A DNA stretch of 64,000 nucleotides from the NCBI RefSeq assembly GCF_000737335.2, contig NZ_JMCC02000013.1, positions 50,620-114,619 of the forward strand. The letters are read 5' to 3'. A program made the translations under genes and the position numbers. Position 1 is the first letter of the stretch; each line of letters begins with the position of its first letter. Below the pieces are notes generated by a model. That model worked only from the letters and a program-made list of their open reading frames with translations, did not search any database and had not been told where the DNA came from. Shown here one piece after another: positions 29,071 through 37,353 of this stretch. This DNA comes from Enhygromyxa salina. Its GTDB lineage: Bacteria; Myxococcota_A; Polyangia; Nannocystales; Nannocystaceae.

Positions 29071-29877
29071 CTAGAATCGGTACTCCAGCACCAAGGGCAG
29101 GATCTGCAAGGGCAGAATGAACGCCGGATCGTTGCTGGACTCTGCGGCCGCGGGCAGGCGCTCGCGGTGGATCACAAACCCCGGGCGCAGCTCGACGTCG
29201 ATCCCGAGCGCCAGCTCGCGCAGCAAGAAGAAGCGGACACCAGCCGCCGCCTGCAGACCCAGCATCCAGCTGAGCTCGCGAGTCTGCTCCCGGGTGCCGT
29301 TGAGGCGCGGGTAGGACCAAAACCCGCCGGCGACCCCAGCGCGGAAGGTTGGCACGATCCACGGGTGCTTCTCGATGAACAGCTTGTGGGTGTAGCCAAC
29401 CCACAGATCCATGCCGGCAGTGGTCCCCGCCTGGCAGGTGCCAACCTGACTCTCGAGGCCGCAGCTGTCCATGCGGAAGGTCTGCCAGTCGCCACGATCG
29501 AACAGCGCCGCGGCGCCGATGTGCAGCCAGTGCGCGCGGTGCAGCTGGCGATCGTACTGAAACCCGATGCGGCCGCGGGGGATGAACCCGTTGGGGGTCA
29601 GGCCAACCTGGACCGGAGCGAGCAGGGACACCGCGTTGCCGCCGTAGACGAAGTCGGGCAGCTGGAAACCAGACGGGCTGGTCTTGTAGGTGCCGCCCGG
29701 TCCGCCGCTCCCGCGCACAGCCGGAGACGCCGAGCCCGATGCAGAGCCGGACCCCGAGCCCGACGTGGGCGGCGTTGCGAGTGCAGAGCCTGCGAGCGGA
29801 AGGCTGGCCGCGAGCAGCACCAAGGCCAGCAGTAAGCGTCGTAGAAGGGGTCGGCGGGGAAGCATGGGTCGAAGCAT
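29071..29877 (-). CDS. Outer-membrane beta-barrel protein
   Basis: 268 residues. A signal peptide (RPLLRRLLLALVLLAASLPLA) ends near ALA, then a Gly-Ser linker and 200 residues of amphipathic strands with aromatic residues at turns, ending in 'PLVLEYRF', the Phe-terminated last strand recognised by the BAM complex. Two in-frame ATGs lie 12 bases apart (29877 and 29865); neither has a clear ribosome site. Four cysteines in loops (CGLESQVGTC) could form disulfides. No specific substrate can be inferred. Confidence 0.75.
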   Translation of the reverse strand: MLRPMLPRRPLLRRLLLALVLLAASLPLAGSALATPPTSGSGSGSASGSASPAVRGSGGPGGTYKTSPSGFQLPDFVYGGNAVSLLAPVQVGLTPNGFIPRGRIGFQYDRQLHRAHWLHIGAAALFDRGDWQTFRMDSCGLESQVGTCQAGTTAGMDLWVGYTHKLFIEKHPWIVPTFRAGVAGGFWSYPRLNGTREQTRELSWMLGLQAAAGVRFFLLRELALGIDVELRPGFVIHRERLPAAAESSNDPAFILPLQILPLVLEYRF

Positions 29878-30259
29878 GGCGAACGCGGCGTCAGTGAAAC
29901 ACTGCCGCGGCCTCGATGCCAGCGCGTCTTCGTGGCCCACCAGTGGTCCAGCACGCTGACTCACCCGCAACCTGGCCCAAAACCTGTCGCTAGCTTCGTT
30001 GCTTGGATCCGATCGGTGATTTGTGCGCGGTGATGTGGGCGACCCATGGAGTGCCGGCCAGCATCCGCGGTTCGCGCAGCCCTGCGTTGGACTTGTTGGG
30101 CTGCAAGGCCCGGGGGTGTCGGTATCGGCAGCTGGACGCGAAGCACGGGCCAAGACCGCCGCGCTCGACGCGAGCTTCGTGCCGGCGACGAGCCCGGCAT
30201 GCGGTAAATTACTCGATGCCAGTTGGGCGTCCGAACGCCGCGGGTCTAAGGTTAGGTCA
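29878..30259. other. Divergent intergenic region
   Basis: About 380 bp between the outer-membrane protein (left) and the rhodanese gene (right), so it should contain two promoters. Frames cross it but none looks like a protein. No repeat or RNA seen. Confidence 0.4.
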
Positions 30260-30862
30260 GTGCTCGGGTTGCTCCTGATCGCCGCGCTCGTCGTGGCAAC
30301 CGTCGCGCTCGCGCGGCAGCTCGACTTGCTCGCGGATCTGCTGCAGCTCGGCGGGGCTTCCATGCTTGTCGGTTTGGTGTTCTTGGCTGTCCACCCCAAG
30401 CTCGAGTGGATCGCGTCCCCGCCGGCAGACGACGGCAGCTGCACCGTCGACGAGCTGCCAAGCGTCGCGCCCGTCGTCGACCGCGTCTCGGTCGAGGAGG
30501 CCCAAGAGTTGCTCGAGCGATCGCAAGTGACCTTCGTCGACGCCCGTCCGGCCTACCACTACGCCGCCGCCCACATCCCTGGCGCGATGAACCTCCCCGC
30601 CGAAGACGCCGAAGGTCTGCTCGACATGCAGTCGCTGTCGCTCCCACCCGACGGCGCCGTGATCACCTACTGCGACGGAGGCAGCTGCGAGCAGTCGGAG
30701 TACTTGGGCTTGTTGCTGCGCGAGCGCGGCGTCTGCCAAAAAGTTCGCGTCCTCGAAGGCGGCTGGCAGGCGTGGGTCGGCGCGGGCGGGTCGACCGTCA
30801 GCGGTGACACGCGCTTTGGCGACGCGCCAAGCTCCAGCGTCGCGCCGGAGGCGGCCGGATGA
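30260..30862 (+). CDS. Membrane-anchored rhodanese-domain protein
   Basis: 200 residues. Two N-terminal hydrophobic helices (VLGLLLIAALVVATVAL; MLVGLVFLAV) anchor a rhodanese domain (about residues 78-180): 'VTFVDARPAYHYAAAHIPGAMNLP' contains the conserved Asp-Ala-Arg and the H-I-P-G-A motif, and the active-site loop is YCDGGSCEQS with catalytic Cys138. A second cysteine four residues on (Cys142) could support disulfide chemistry. Sulfur transfer or redox is likely. GTG at 30260 is the first start giving a membrane anchor. The next gene overlaps by four bases. Confidence 0.8.
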   Translation: MLGLLLIAALVVATVALARQLDLLADLLQLGGASMLVGLVFLAVHPKLEWIASPPADDGSCTVDELPSVAPVVDRVSVEEAQELLERSQVTFVDARPAYHYAAAHIPGAMNLPAEDAEGLLDMQSLSLPPDGAVITYCDGGSCEQSEYLGLLLRERGVCQKVRVLEGGWQAWVGAGGSTVSGDTRFGDAPSSSVAPEAAG

Positions 30863-31350
30863 GCGCGTCCACGCCCACCCCAAAGTGGATGCTCGCGGCG
30901 AGCTGGGCCGGTCGGCTGATCGCGGGCGGGGTGTTCATCTATGCCGCCGCGCTCAAGCTGGTCGACCCGGTCGCGTTCGCCCAAGACATCGCCAACTATC
31001 AGGCGTTTCCGTACTGGACCTGGAACCTGGCGGCCGCCGTCGTCCCGGTCGTCGAGCTGCTTGGCGGCCTCGCGCTGATCATCGGTTTCAAGCGGCGGGC
31101 CGGGTCTGTGGTGCTGGGCGCGCTGACGCTCGCGTTCATCGGTCTGATCCTCTCGGTGATCGTGCGCGGCATCGATCTCAGCTGCGGCTGCTTTGGCGAG
31201 GCCACCCAATCGAGCGCGGTCGGCTGGCCGATGCTGCTGCGGGACGTGGCGCTCTTGGTAGCGATCGTCGCCGCTTACCTGCCTCCCGAGGGGCCGCCCA
31301 AGGGCCCGCCCAACCCCTCCGACAGCTCGCCCAAGCGCTTGCTCAAGTAG
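30859..31350 (+). CDS. MauE/DoxX-family redox membrane protein
   Basis: 163 residues, four transmembrane helices. 'GGVFIYAAALKLVDP' and 'DIANYQAFP' in the first half and the CxC motif 'DLSCGCFG' after helix 3 are the hallmarks of the MauE-like branch of DoxX proteins, thought to take part in disulfide or sulfur redox at the membrane. Overlap (ATGA) with the rhodanese gene suggests one function carried by both. Its last 76 bases overlap, on the opposite strand, the end of the sigma factor gene. Confidence 0.8.
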   Translation: MSASTPTPKWMLAASWAGRLIAGGVFIYAAALKLVDPVAFAQDIANYQAFPYWTWNLAAAVVPVVELLGGLALIIGFKRRAGSVVLGALTLAFIGLILSVIVRGIDLSCGCFGEATQSSAVGWPMLLRDVALLVAIVAAYLPPEGPPKGPPNPSDSSPKRLLK

Positions 31351-32546
31351 TCCCGCGCGACCTGGTTGGGCGCCCCCGCGATCGCCCGCTCGTAGGCTGC
31401 GATCGCGGCCTCGACCTGGCCAGCGCGACGCAGCAGGTCGGCCCGTGCGGCGTGGAAGGGCTGGTAGTCGTCGAGCGAACCAGACCCGCCAAGCTGATCG
31501 AGCAGCGCGAGCCCAGCCTCGGGGCCGTGGGTCCGGGACACCGCGACCGCGCGGTTGAGCTCGATGATCGGCGACGGATAGCGGCGCGCCAGCTCCGTGT
31601 ACAGCGCGACGATCTGCCGCCAGTCGGTCCCCTCGAAGCTCGGCGCCTCGGCGTGCAAGGCCGCGATCGCGGCTTGCAGCTGATACGAACCGGCGGGACC
31701 GATGCTCAGCGCGCGCTTGGTCAGCTCGATGCCCTCGGTGATCTCGGCGTGGTTCCAGAGCGATCGATCTTGCTCATCGAGCACGTGGTCGCGCGCGGCT
31801 CGGCGCGAGTGGTGGAGCGTCAGCAGAGCCAGCAAGCCCAACACTTCGGCGCGTTCTGGGAGCAGCTGGGCGAGCAGCCGGGCGAGTCGCAGGGCCTCGT
31901 CGCACAGATCCCGGCGCACACCGTCGGGCCCGGTCGCGCAGTAGTAGCCCTCGTTGAACACCAAGTAGACCACCGCCAACACCGAGTCGACGCGCTCGGG
32001 CAGGGCGCTCGCGCTCGGGACGACGTAGGGGATCCCGGCCGCGCGGATCTTCGCTTTGGCCCGGACCAGACGCTGCGCCATGGTTGGCACCGGGACGAAG
32101 AACGCCGCCGCGATCTCACCCGTGCTCAGGCCCCCGAGCGTGTGCAGGGTCAGCGCGACCTGGGCCTCGCGGTTCAGGGCCGGGTGGCAACAGGTGAAGA
32201 TCAAGCGCAGGCGGTCATCGGCGATGTCTGGCTGATCCCGCGACATGGCGTCGCGCCGCTCGTCGGCCTCGAGCTCGATCAGCGCCGCGACGCTGGCTTG
32301 CTTGGCCCCACGGGTCGCCGCCCGGCGCAGGCGATCGATCGCCTTGCGGCGCGCGGTCGTGGTGATCCACGCGCCCGGGTTGTCGGGGATGCCATCGCTT
32401 GGCCACCGCTCGAGCGCGCTGGCCAGCGCGTCGTGCAGCACGTCCTCGGCGAGATCAAACTCGCCAAGGATGCGGATCAACCCAGCTAGCACCGCGCCCG
32501 ACTCGCGCCGGAACACCCGCTCGACCGCGACGCCAACTGGAATCAT
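31275..32546 (-). CDS. ECF42-type RNA polymerase sigma factor with C-terminal TPR-like extension
   Basis: 423 residues, twice the size of a simple ECF sigma. Region 2 is seen in 'GEFDLAEDVLHDALASALERWP' and 'NPGAWITTTARRKAIDRLRR', and region 4 in 'GLSTGEIAAAFFVPVPTMAQRLVRAKAKI'. After this, the conserved 'AVVYLVFNEGYY' and a 200-residue helical repeat region are characteristic of the ECF42 group. In that group, the extension contributes to activity and a YCII (DGPF) gene sits next door in place of an anti-sigma factor, as here. It follows the YCII gene by 13 bp, so they form an operon. Confidence 0.88.
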   Translation of the reverse strand: MIPVGVAVERVFRRESGAVLAGLIRILGEFDLAEDVLHDALASALERWPSDGIPDNPGAWITTTARRKAIDRLRRAATRGAKQASVAALIELEADERRDAMSRDQPDIADDRLRLIFTCCHPALNREAQVALTLHTLGGLSTGEIAAAFFVPVPTMAQRLVRAKAKIRAAGIPYVVPSASALPERVDSVLAVVYLVFNEGYYCATGPDGVRRDLCDEALRLARLLAQLLPERAEVLGLLALLTLHHSRRAARDHVLDEQDRSLWNHAEITEGIELTKRALSIGPAGSYQLQAAIAALHAEAPSFEGTDWRQIVALYTELARRYPSPIIELNRAVAVSRTHGPEAGLALLDQLGGSGSLDDYQPFHAARADLLRRAGQVEAAIAAYERAIAGAPNQVARDYLSKRLGELSEGLGGPLGGPSGGR

Positions 32547-32559
32547 GGGCGCTCGACCG

Positions 32560-32910
32560 TTAGCCGAAGACCATGACCGGGCGGACCTCGACCGTGCCCG
32601 TGCGCGCGCCAGGGCACTTGGCCGCCCACTCGAGCGCGCCGTCGAGATCCGCGGCTTCGACCAAGTAGTAGCCGCCGAGCTGCTCTTTGGTCTCGGCGAA
32701 GGGGCCGTCGGTGATCATCCGCTCGCCGTCGCGGAGCCTGACCGAGGTCGCGGTCGAGACTGGCTGCAGCGCGTCACCAGCGACGTACGCGCCAGCGGCC
32801 TTCATGTCGTTGGTGTAGGACATCCACTCGCCAAACATCGCTTGGCGTTGCTCTTGCGGGACTTGGGCTTCGGCGGACTCGTTGGCGTAGATCAGCAGTA
32901 GGTATTGCAT
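32560..32910 (-). CDS. YCII/DGPF-domain protein, ECF42 partner
   Basis: 116 residues. The family name comes from the motif visible here in 'MITDGPFAETKEQLGGYYLVEA'. The domain is a small ferredoxin-like fold with a His/Asp pair; in ECF42 operons its members are the conserved partners, though their role is unclear. The start at 32910 (MQYLLLIYANE) has a good AAGGAA ribosome site about eight bases upstream; a longer start adds ten unrelated residues. First gene of the operon with the sigma factor. Confidence 0.88.
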   Translation of the reverse strand: MQYLLLIYANESAEAQVPQEQRQAMFGEWMSYTNDMKAAGAYVAGDALQPVSTATSVRLRDGERMITDGPFAETKEQLGGYYLVEAADLDGALEWAAKCPGARTGTVEVRPVMVFG

Positions 32911-32991
32911 CGTCGGGTTCCTTGGGTGGTGAGGGTTCATCCCCTCGACGCACGAGCTCGCGCCCGATCGACAACGTCCGCGAATTTTTTT

Positions 32992-34335
32992 TCAGATCTC
33001 GAATTTTCGGATCCACAGATCCGTGTCGGCGCCCACGACCCCATGAGCGCCGACCGCGATCGCGTAGTTGTGGGTCGTGACGAAGACATCGTACAGGATG
33101 TCGACATCGACGTTGTCGAGTACCACGTCGGCCGCGAGCTCGCCCCCCGCGGCGTCGTACCAGCTCAGCAGGCCATCCGAGCCACCCCCGGCGCCGTTGG
33201 TAAAGCCGGCGACCACCAGCCCCTGGCCACCAGGCAGCAGCGCGAGCCCGCTCGCGCCGTGCTCGAGGCCGCCGCCGTCGCTGGTTTGCGACCACGCGAG
33301 GCCGCCAGCCGCGTCGTACTTGCTGACCGTGAACGAGCGCTGATCGCCGGCCTGGGCGAGCAGGTAGACCTCGCCCCCGGTGCCAACGACGAGCTCCTCG
33401 AAGGTGTGGCCCGCTTGGTCGACGATCGGCGCGGTCCAGCCTGGGGTCCCCGCCGCGCTGTAGCGCTCGAGCAGCTGCGCGTCGCCCCGCACCGCCCAGA
33501 TCTCGCCGCTGGGTGACACGCCAACTGGGCCGAGCGCGCCGGCCGTGGCCTGCAGCTGCGTCCAGGTGTCCAAGTCGAGGGGATCGTAGCGACCCAAGAA
33601 GCCGCTCTGCTCGTGGTAGCCAACCGAGGTCACGAAGCCGTCGGCGTCAGCGCCGACACCCAGGATCCCCGAGCTCCCAACGGGGACCAGGGTCGTGAAC
33701 CCAGAGTTGCCCTTGGTGTCCCAGACCCGCGTCACGCCTTGGCCCCCCAGCAACCCACCGACCACCGGCTCGTCGAAGGGCGTGAGCGCGAGGCTAGGCT
33801 TGTCGGTCTGCAGCGAGCTCACGCTCCACAGCGGGTTCCCGTCGAGGTCGAACTCCGCGAGCAGGTAGCTGCTGGCATCGAGCGAGATCAACACGTCGAT
33901 GTTGCTCTGCGCGTCGACGACGACCTCGAGCCCCACGTCGTCCCCCTGTTGGTCATCGATGTCGACGAACCGCTCCCAGATCAGCTCGCCCGGGAGCTGA
34001 CAAGAGGCCGAGCAACCATCCCCGGGATCATTGTTGCCGTCGTCGCACGCCTCGCCCGGATCGAGCTGCCCGTCGCCACAACCAAGCGGCGGATCCCCAT
34101 CCCCGTCCCCAGCGTCCCCGTCCCCCTCGGCCTCACCAAAGTCACCCGCCGCAGGATCCCCGTCCCCATCCCCCACCGCCTCATTGCCCTCCGCGTCCCC
34201 ATCTCCGTCCCCTGGCCCGCTCGTACCGTTGACCTCGCCATCACCATCGCCAGCCGAGCTGTCACCGCAAGCGGAGCAGATCAACGCGCCGCCGACGAGC
34301 GCCAACAACAACGGACCTTTGATTGAGCGCGCCAT
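32992..34335 (-). CDS. Lipoprotein with GD linker, Cys-rich repeat and propeller-like domain (paralogue 1)
   Basis: 447 residues. Lipobox CSAC, a Gly-Asp/Glu linker of about 60 residues, one myxobacterial cysteine-rich repeat (CGDGQLDPGEACDDGN ... GCSASC), then about 300 residues of repeated four-stranded units with Gly-Asp turns, consistent with a beta-propeller. The last residues are 'DLWIRKFEI', identical to the neighbour at 34716-36140, and several internal blocks match it (GDDVGLEVV, LISLDASSYLLAEF versus LIETNGSYRLAEY). The two are tandem duplicates. Surface binding or carbohydrate recognition is plausible; no catalytic motif seen. Confidence 0.78.
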   Translation of the reverse strand: MARSIKGPLLLALVGGALICSACGDSSAGDGDGEVNGTSGPGDGDGDAEGNEAVGDGDGDPAAGDFGEAEGDGDAGDGDGDPPLGCGDGQLDPGEACDDGNNDPGDGCSASCQLPGELIWERFVDIDDQQGDDVGLEVVVDAQSNIDVLISLDASSYLLAEFDLDGNPLWSVSSLQTDKPSLALTPFDEPVVGGLLGGQGVTRVWDTKGNSGFTTLVPVGSSGILGVGADADGFVTSVGYHEQSGFLGRYDPLDLDTWTQLQATAGALGPVGVSPSGEIWAVRGDAQLLERYSAAGTPGWTAPIVDQAGHTFEELVVGTGGEVYLLAQAGDQRSFTVSKYDAAGGLAWSQTSDGGGLEHGASGLALLPGGQGLVVAGFTNGAGGGSDGLLSWYDAAGGELAADVVLDNVDVDILYDVFVTTHNYAIAVGAHGVVGADTDLWIRKFEI

Positions 34336-34453
34336 CCCCCCGATCCTGACGATCCGCGCGTCAGCATGCAAGCACTACCAGACCACGCTCCCTTCTCCCC
34401 GTCGCCGCGAACACCACGAGCAAGCCCAACCCGGAAATGTTCACGTACTTGGA

Positions 34454-34712
34454 GCCCCCTTTCCAGGGGGCCACACATACACCAGCCCGTTGGGAGCGAG
34501 CGCAGCGAGTGACCGCGAGGTGCGAAGCCGCCTGTGGGGGTAACAAAAGCCCCCTTCCAGCGAGCGCATCAAGTGACCGCGAGGTGCGAAGCCGCCTGTG
34601 GGGGTAACAAAAGCCCCCTTCCAGGGGGCCACACATACGCCCGCAAACAGCCTGCCCGTTGGGAGCGAGCGCAGCGAGTGACCGCGTAGTGCGAAGCCGC
34701 CTGTGGGGGTAA
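34454..34712 (-). repeat. Dispersed intergenic element, three tandem copies
   Basis: Three copies in minus orientation fill the gap between the two paralogous lipoproteins: about 34454-34543, 34548-34607 (lacks the hairpin half and the central part) and 34611-34712. Read on the minus strand each has 'tacccccacaggcggcttcgc', then 'gcggtcactcgctgcgctcg', then (copies 1 and 3) the hairpin gccccct-gga-agggggc. The right-hand copy begins four bases after the stop codon of the 34716-36140 gene. Confidence 0.85.
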
Positions 34713-34715
34713 TAA

Positions 34716-36140
34716 CTAAATCTCGAATTTGCGGATCCACAGATCCCCGTCTTGGCCCGCTTCCTCGCGACCCCCAACCGCGACCGCGTAGCCATCACCC
34801 ATGACCACGTCGAAGAACACGTCGACATCCATCTCGGCGCCGCCGTCCACGACGATGTCCGGGATGATCGTGCCGCCGTCGGCGTCGTACCAGGCGAGCA
34901 GAGCATCCCCGCCCTCGGCGCCCCCGTTGGTGCCGCCGCAGACGAGCACGCCGCCACCGGGCAGCACCGCGAGGCCGCCAGCGACCTCGAGCTGGTCTGG
35001 ATCGTCATGATCGATCGCCCAGATCAGCTCGCCAGCGTTGTCATACTTGCTGATCGTCAGCAGCGAGTCATCGAGCGCGGCCGAGAGCAAGTAGGTGTTG
35101 CCGTCGGCGTCGGCGACCAGGTCTGCATAGACAGCGTCCTCGACCGGAGCCGAGACCCAGCCAGGCACGCCCTCGGCGGTGTAGGTCTCGAGCTGGCGCG
35201 GGTTGCTGCGCAGCGCCCAGATCTGTCCATCGCCGCCCACGGTGACCAAGCGCAGCGCGACCCCGTCGGGATCGAGGTGACTCCAGTCTTCGCTGCCCGT
35301 GTTGTCATAGCGAGACAGCAGCGCCTTGTTGTTGGCGTGGTAGCCGGCCGAGACGATGAAGCCAAGCTCGTCAACCGCGACGCCAAGCACCCGCGAGTTG
35401 TTGACCGGGACGTTCTCGGTCCACTGCGAATTGCCGTCGGTGTCGTACAGCCGCGTCGCGCCCTGGTTGCCGTTGCTGCCGCCGACCACGAGCGCGTCAT
35501 CGGGGCCAATCGCGAGGCTGGGAAACGGAGTCGTCAGCGACGCATAGTTCCACAGCGCCGAGCCATCGCTGGCGTATTCTGCCAGGCGATAGCTGCCGTT
35601 GGTCTCGATCAAGATGTCGATGTTGTCACCGCTGTCGAGCACGACCTCGACGCCGATGTCATCATCGCCGGCGTCGTTGAAGTCGATGATCGACTCCCAC
35701 AGCAGCGCGCCAGGGAGCACGCAGGCGGCCGTGCAACCGTCGCCTGCGTCGGTGTTGCCGTCGTCACACACCTCGTTGTTGCTGGGCTGAACGAAGCCGT
35801 CGCCGCACGCCGGGAGCTCACACGCGCTGGTGCAGTCGTCCTCGTCGACCTCGTTGCCGTCGTCACACGCCTCGCCCGCTTCAACCTCACCGTTGCCACA
35901 CTCGGCTTGCGGGTCGCCGTCGCCGTCGCCATCGCCGTCGCCGTCGCCATCCCCGTCGCCATCCCCGTCCCCGTCACCGTCACCGTCACCGTCACCCGGG
36001 TCACCGTCACCGTCACCGTCGCCATCCCCGGTCTCGGTTCCCGTCCCCGTCTCTGTCCCCGCTTCCATGGGCTGGTCCGCACAAGCGCCAAGGGTGAGAC
36101 CGAGGGTCAAGGCGATCCATGAAATTCCGGCAGTCCTCAT
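34716..36140 (-). CDS. Lipoprotein with long GD linker, two Cys-rich repeats and propeller-like domain (paralogue 2)
   Basis: 474 residues. Lipobox LGAC, a short Thr/Gly stretch, then an almost pure Gly-Asp linker of about 50 residues encoded by varied GGN-GAN codons. Two consecutive myxobacterial Cys-rich repeats follow (CGNGEVEAGEACDDGN and CGDGFVQPSNNEVCDDGN), where the paralogue has one. The C-terminal 300 residues are homologous to the paralogue and end 'DLWIRKFEI'. The ATG at 36140 directly precedes the signal peptide; longer starts add a cysteine-rich stretch unlike a signal. Confidence 0.78.
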   Translation of the reverse strand: MRTAGISWIALTLGLTLGACADQPMEAGTETGTGTETGDGDGDGDGDPGDGDGDGDGDGDGDGDGDGDGDGDGDGDPQAECGNGEVEAGEACDDGNEVDEDDCTSACELPACGDGFVQPSNNEVCDDGNTDAGDGCTAACVLPGALLWESIIDFNDAGDDDIGVEVVLDSGDNIDILIETNGSYRLAEYASDGSALWNYASLTTPFPSLAIGPDDALVVGGSNGNQGATRLYDTDGNSQWTENVPVNNSRVLGVAVDELGFIVSAGYHANNKALLSRYDNTGSEDWSHLDPDGVALRLVTVGGDGQIWALRSNPRQLETYTAEGVPGWVSAPVEDAVYADLVADADGNTYLLSAALDDSLLTISKYDNAGELIWAIDHDDPDQLEVAGGLAVLPGGGVLVCGGTNGGAEGGDALLAWYDADGGTIIPDIVVDGGAEMDVDVFFDVVMGDGYAVAVGGREEAGQDGDLWIRKFEI

Positions 36141-36392
36141 GAGCCAAGCGGACATCAACACGGCGGACGTGTCAACCAAACCCGGCCGCAATAAACAGAC
36201 CCGAATGCAGCAATTGGCGAGACATGGGTACCGGACTTTCATGTCACGCCATCGATCGTCGCTGTCACGCATGCAGCATCCGCGTTGCCTTGCTCGCGGC
36301 ACATTGCTCGCTCCACATTGCTGTCGCCGATTGCTCGCGTCGCGGTCCTCGACCCACGACGGTCACCCAGCTCGGCGATGTCCGCCGCCGCG

Positions 36393-36836
36393 CTACACCG
36401 TAGCGGTGCTGTTCACGGCTTGACGTGCCGCGATCGCAGCTTGGATCGCGGCGTCAAACTCCTCGCGCTCGGCGAAGCTCTTGATCTTTGGCCCGATCGT
36501 TGCGTTGACCAGCGCCGCCCCCATCATCACGAGGCGCGAGCTGAACAACAAATGCACGTCGTCGAGGTGGGCCTTGTTCTCGCGCATCCAGTCGGTGAGC
36601 CGCCGACGAAACTCCGCCTCGAAGAAGGCCAGATCCGTGGCGTCGATCGACAGGCTGATCCGATGGCCAGCGGCGATGCGATCGTTGAAGCGCGAGATGA
36701 CCGGATCGACGACGATCACGGGCGCGGTCCCGTAGTACCGGGTGATGAACACCGCTGGCGCGAGCTCACGGACCTCCACGTGCCCGTGTTCATGCTCGAT
36801 GAGCAAGCGGTCGTCGTCGAGTTCGCGGACGTCCAT
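36393..36836 (-). CDS. Conserved hypothetical protein, STAS-like fold possible
   Basis: 147 residues, soluble. Strand-helix alternation in 'VIVVDPVISRFNDRIAAGHRISLSIDATDLAFFEAEFRRRLTDW' pattern (paraphrased: a hydrophobic strand, a helix, a second strand, a helix) resembles the STAS/SpoIIAA-like fold, but no phosphorylatable Ser/Thr motif is certain. It is divergent from the Wzc-type kinase 517 bp away. Function unknown. Confidence 0.6.
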   Translation of the reverse strand: MDVRELDDDRLLIEHEHGHVEVRELAPAVFITRYYGTAPVIVVDPVISRFNDRIAAGHRISLSIDATDLAFFEAEFRRRLTDWMRENKAHLDDVHLLFSSRLVMMGAALVNATIGPKIKSFAEREEFDAAIQAAIAARQAVNSTATV

Positions 36837-37353
36837 GTGCGGGCAGAGGGGGCAGCACCAAAAGCTGACAGTTCGAGAGTGTACCTAAGACCGTTGAAAG
36901 TGCGAAGGTCTGAGTGCGCGGATTCGCCCAATGCTGGGAGCAGACAAAGCCCCTCACGCTCCCATGCCAGCGTGTCCCCGAGCCAGTTTTCGTCGCCAGG
37001 GCTCTCGCATGGTACCTCCAAATCTGCAAACCCGGTTAGCTCCAGCGCGTGGGGGTCACAGCCCGGTGACTCAAAATGGTCACTGCTCAGCTGAACCGCC
37101 TTTGGTGACCCAAAAATTCGCGCCCCACGTCACCGTTGCCAGCCCAAGCAAGACCTCCTGGGGGCCTGGGCCTGCCGCGACGAGACTGGGCGGTCAGGGT
37201 GCGCATGTCCCCCCAGGCGCCAACCCAAACCGCCAACACCGTCCACGAGCGGGCCAGAAGCCTCGCCGCGCCGAAAATTACCCGCGCCCAAGCTGAGCGC
37301 AGATCATCAGTCTTTGGACTTCCCCAGGCGTGGCTCCTAAGCTGCGCGAAGAC
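36837..37353. other. Divergent intergenic region before the exopolysaccharide kinase
   Basis: A 517-bp gap between divergent genes, the longest non-repeat gap here. Composition is somewhat less GC-rich in its left half. Frames of 60-120 codons cross it but look random. The promoter of the kinase gene is expected in the right part; I cannot place it. No RNA structure stands out. Confidence 0.4.

Noticed and set aside
36931..37296. Small protein between the divergent hypothetical and Wzc genes
   Set aside because: Random composition, no start signal, and overlaps the expected promoter region.
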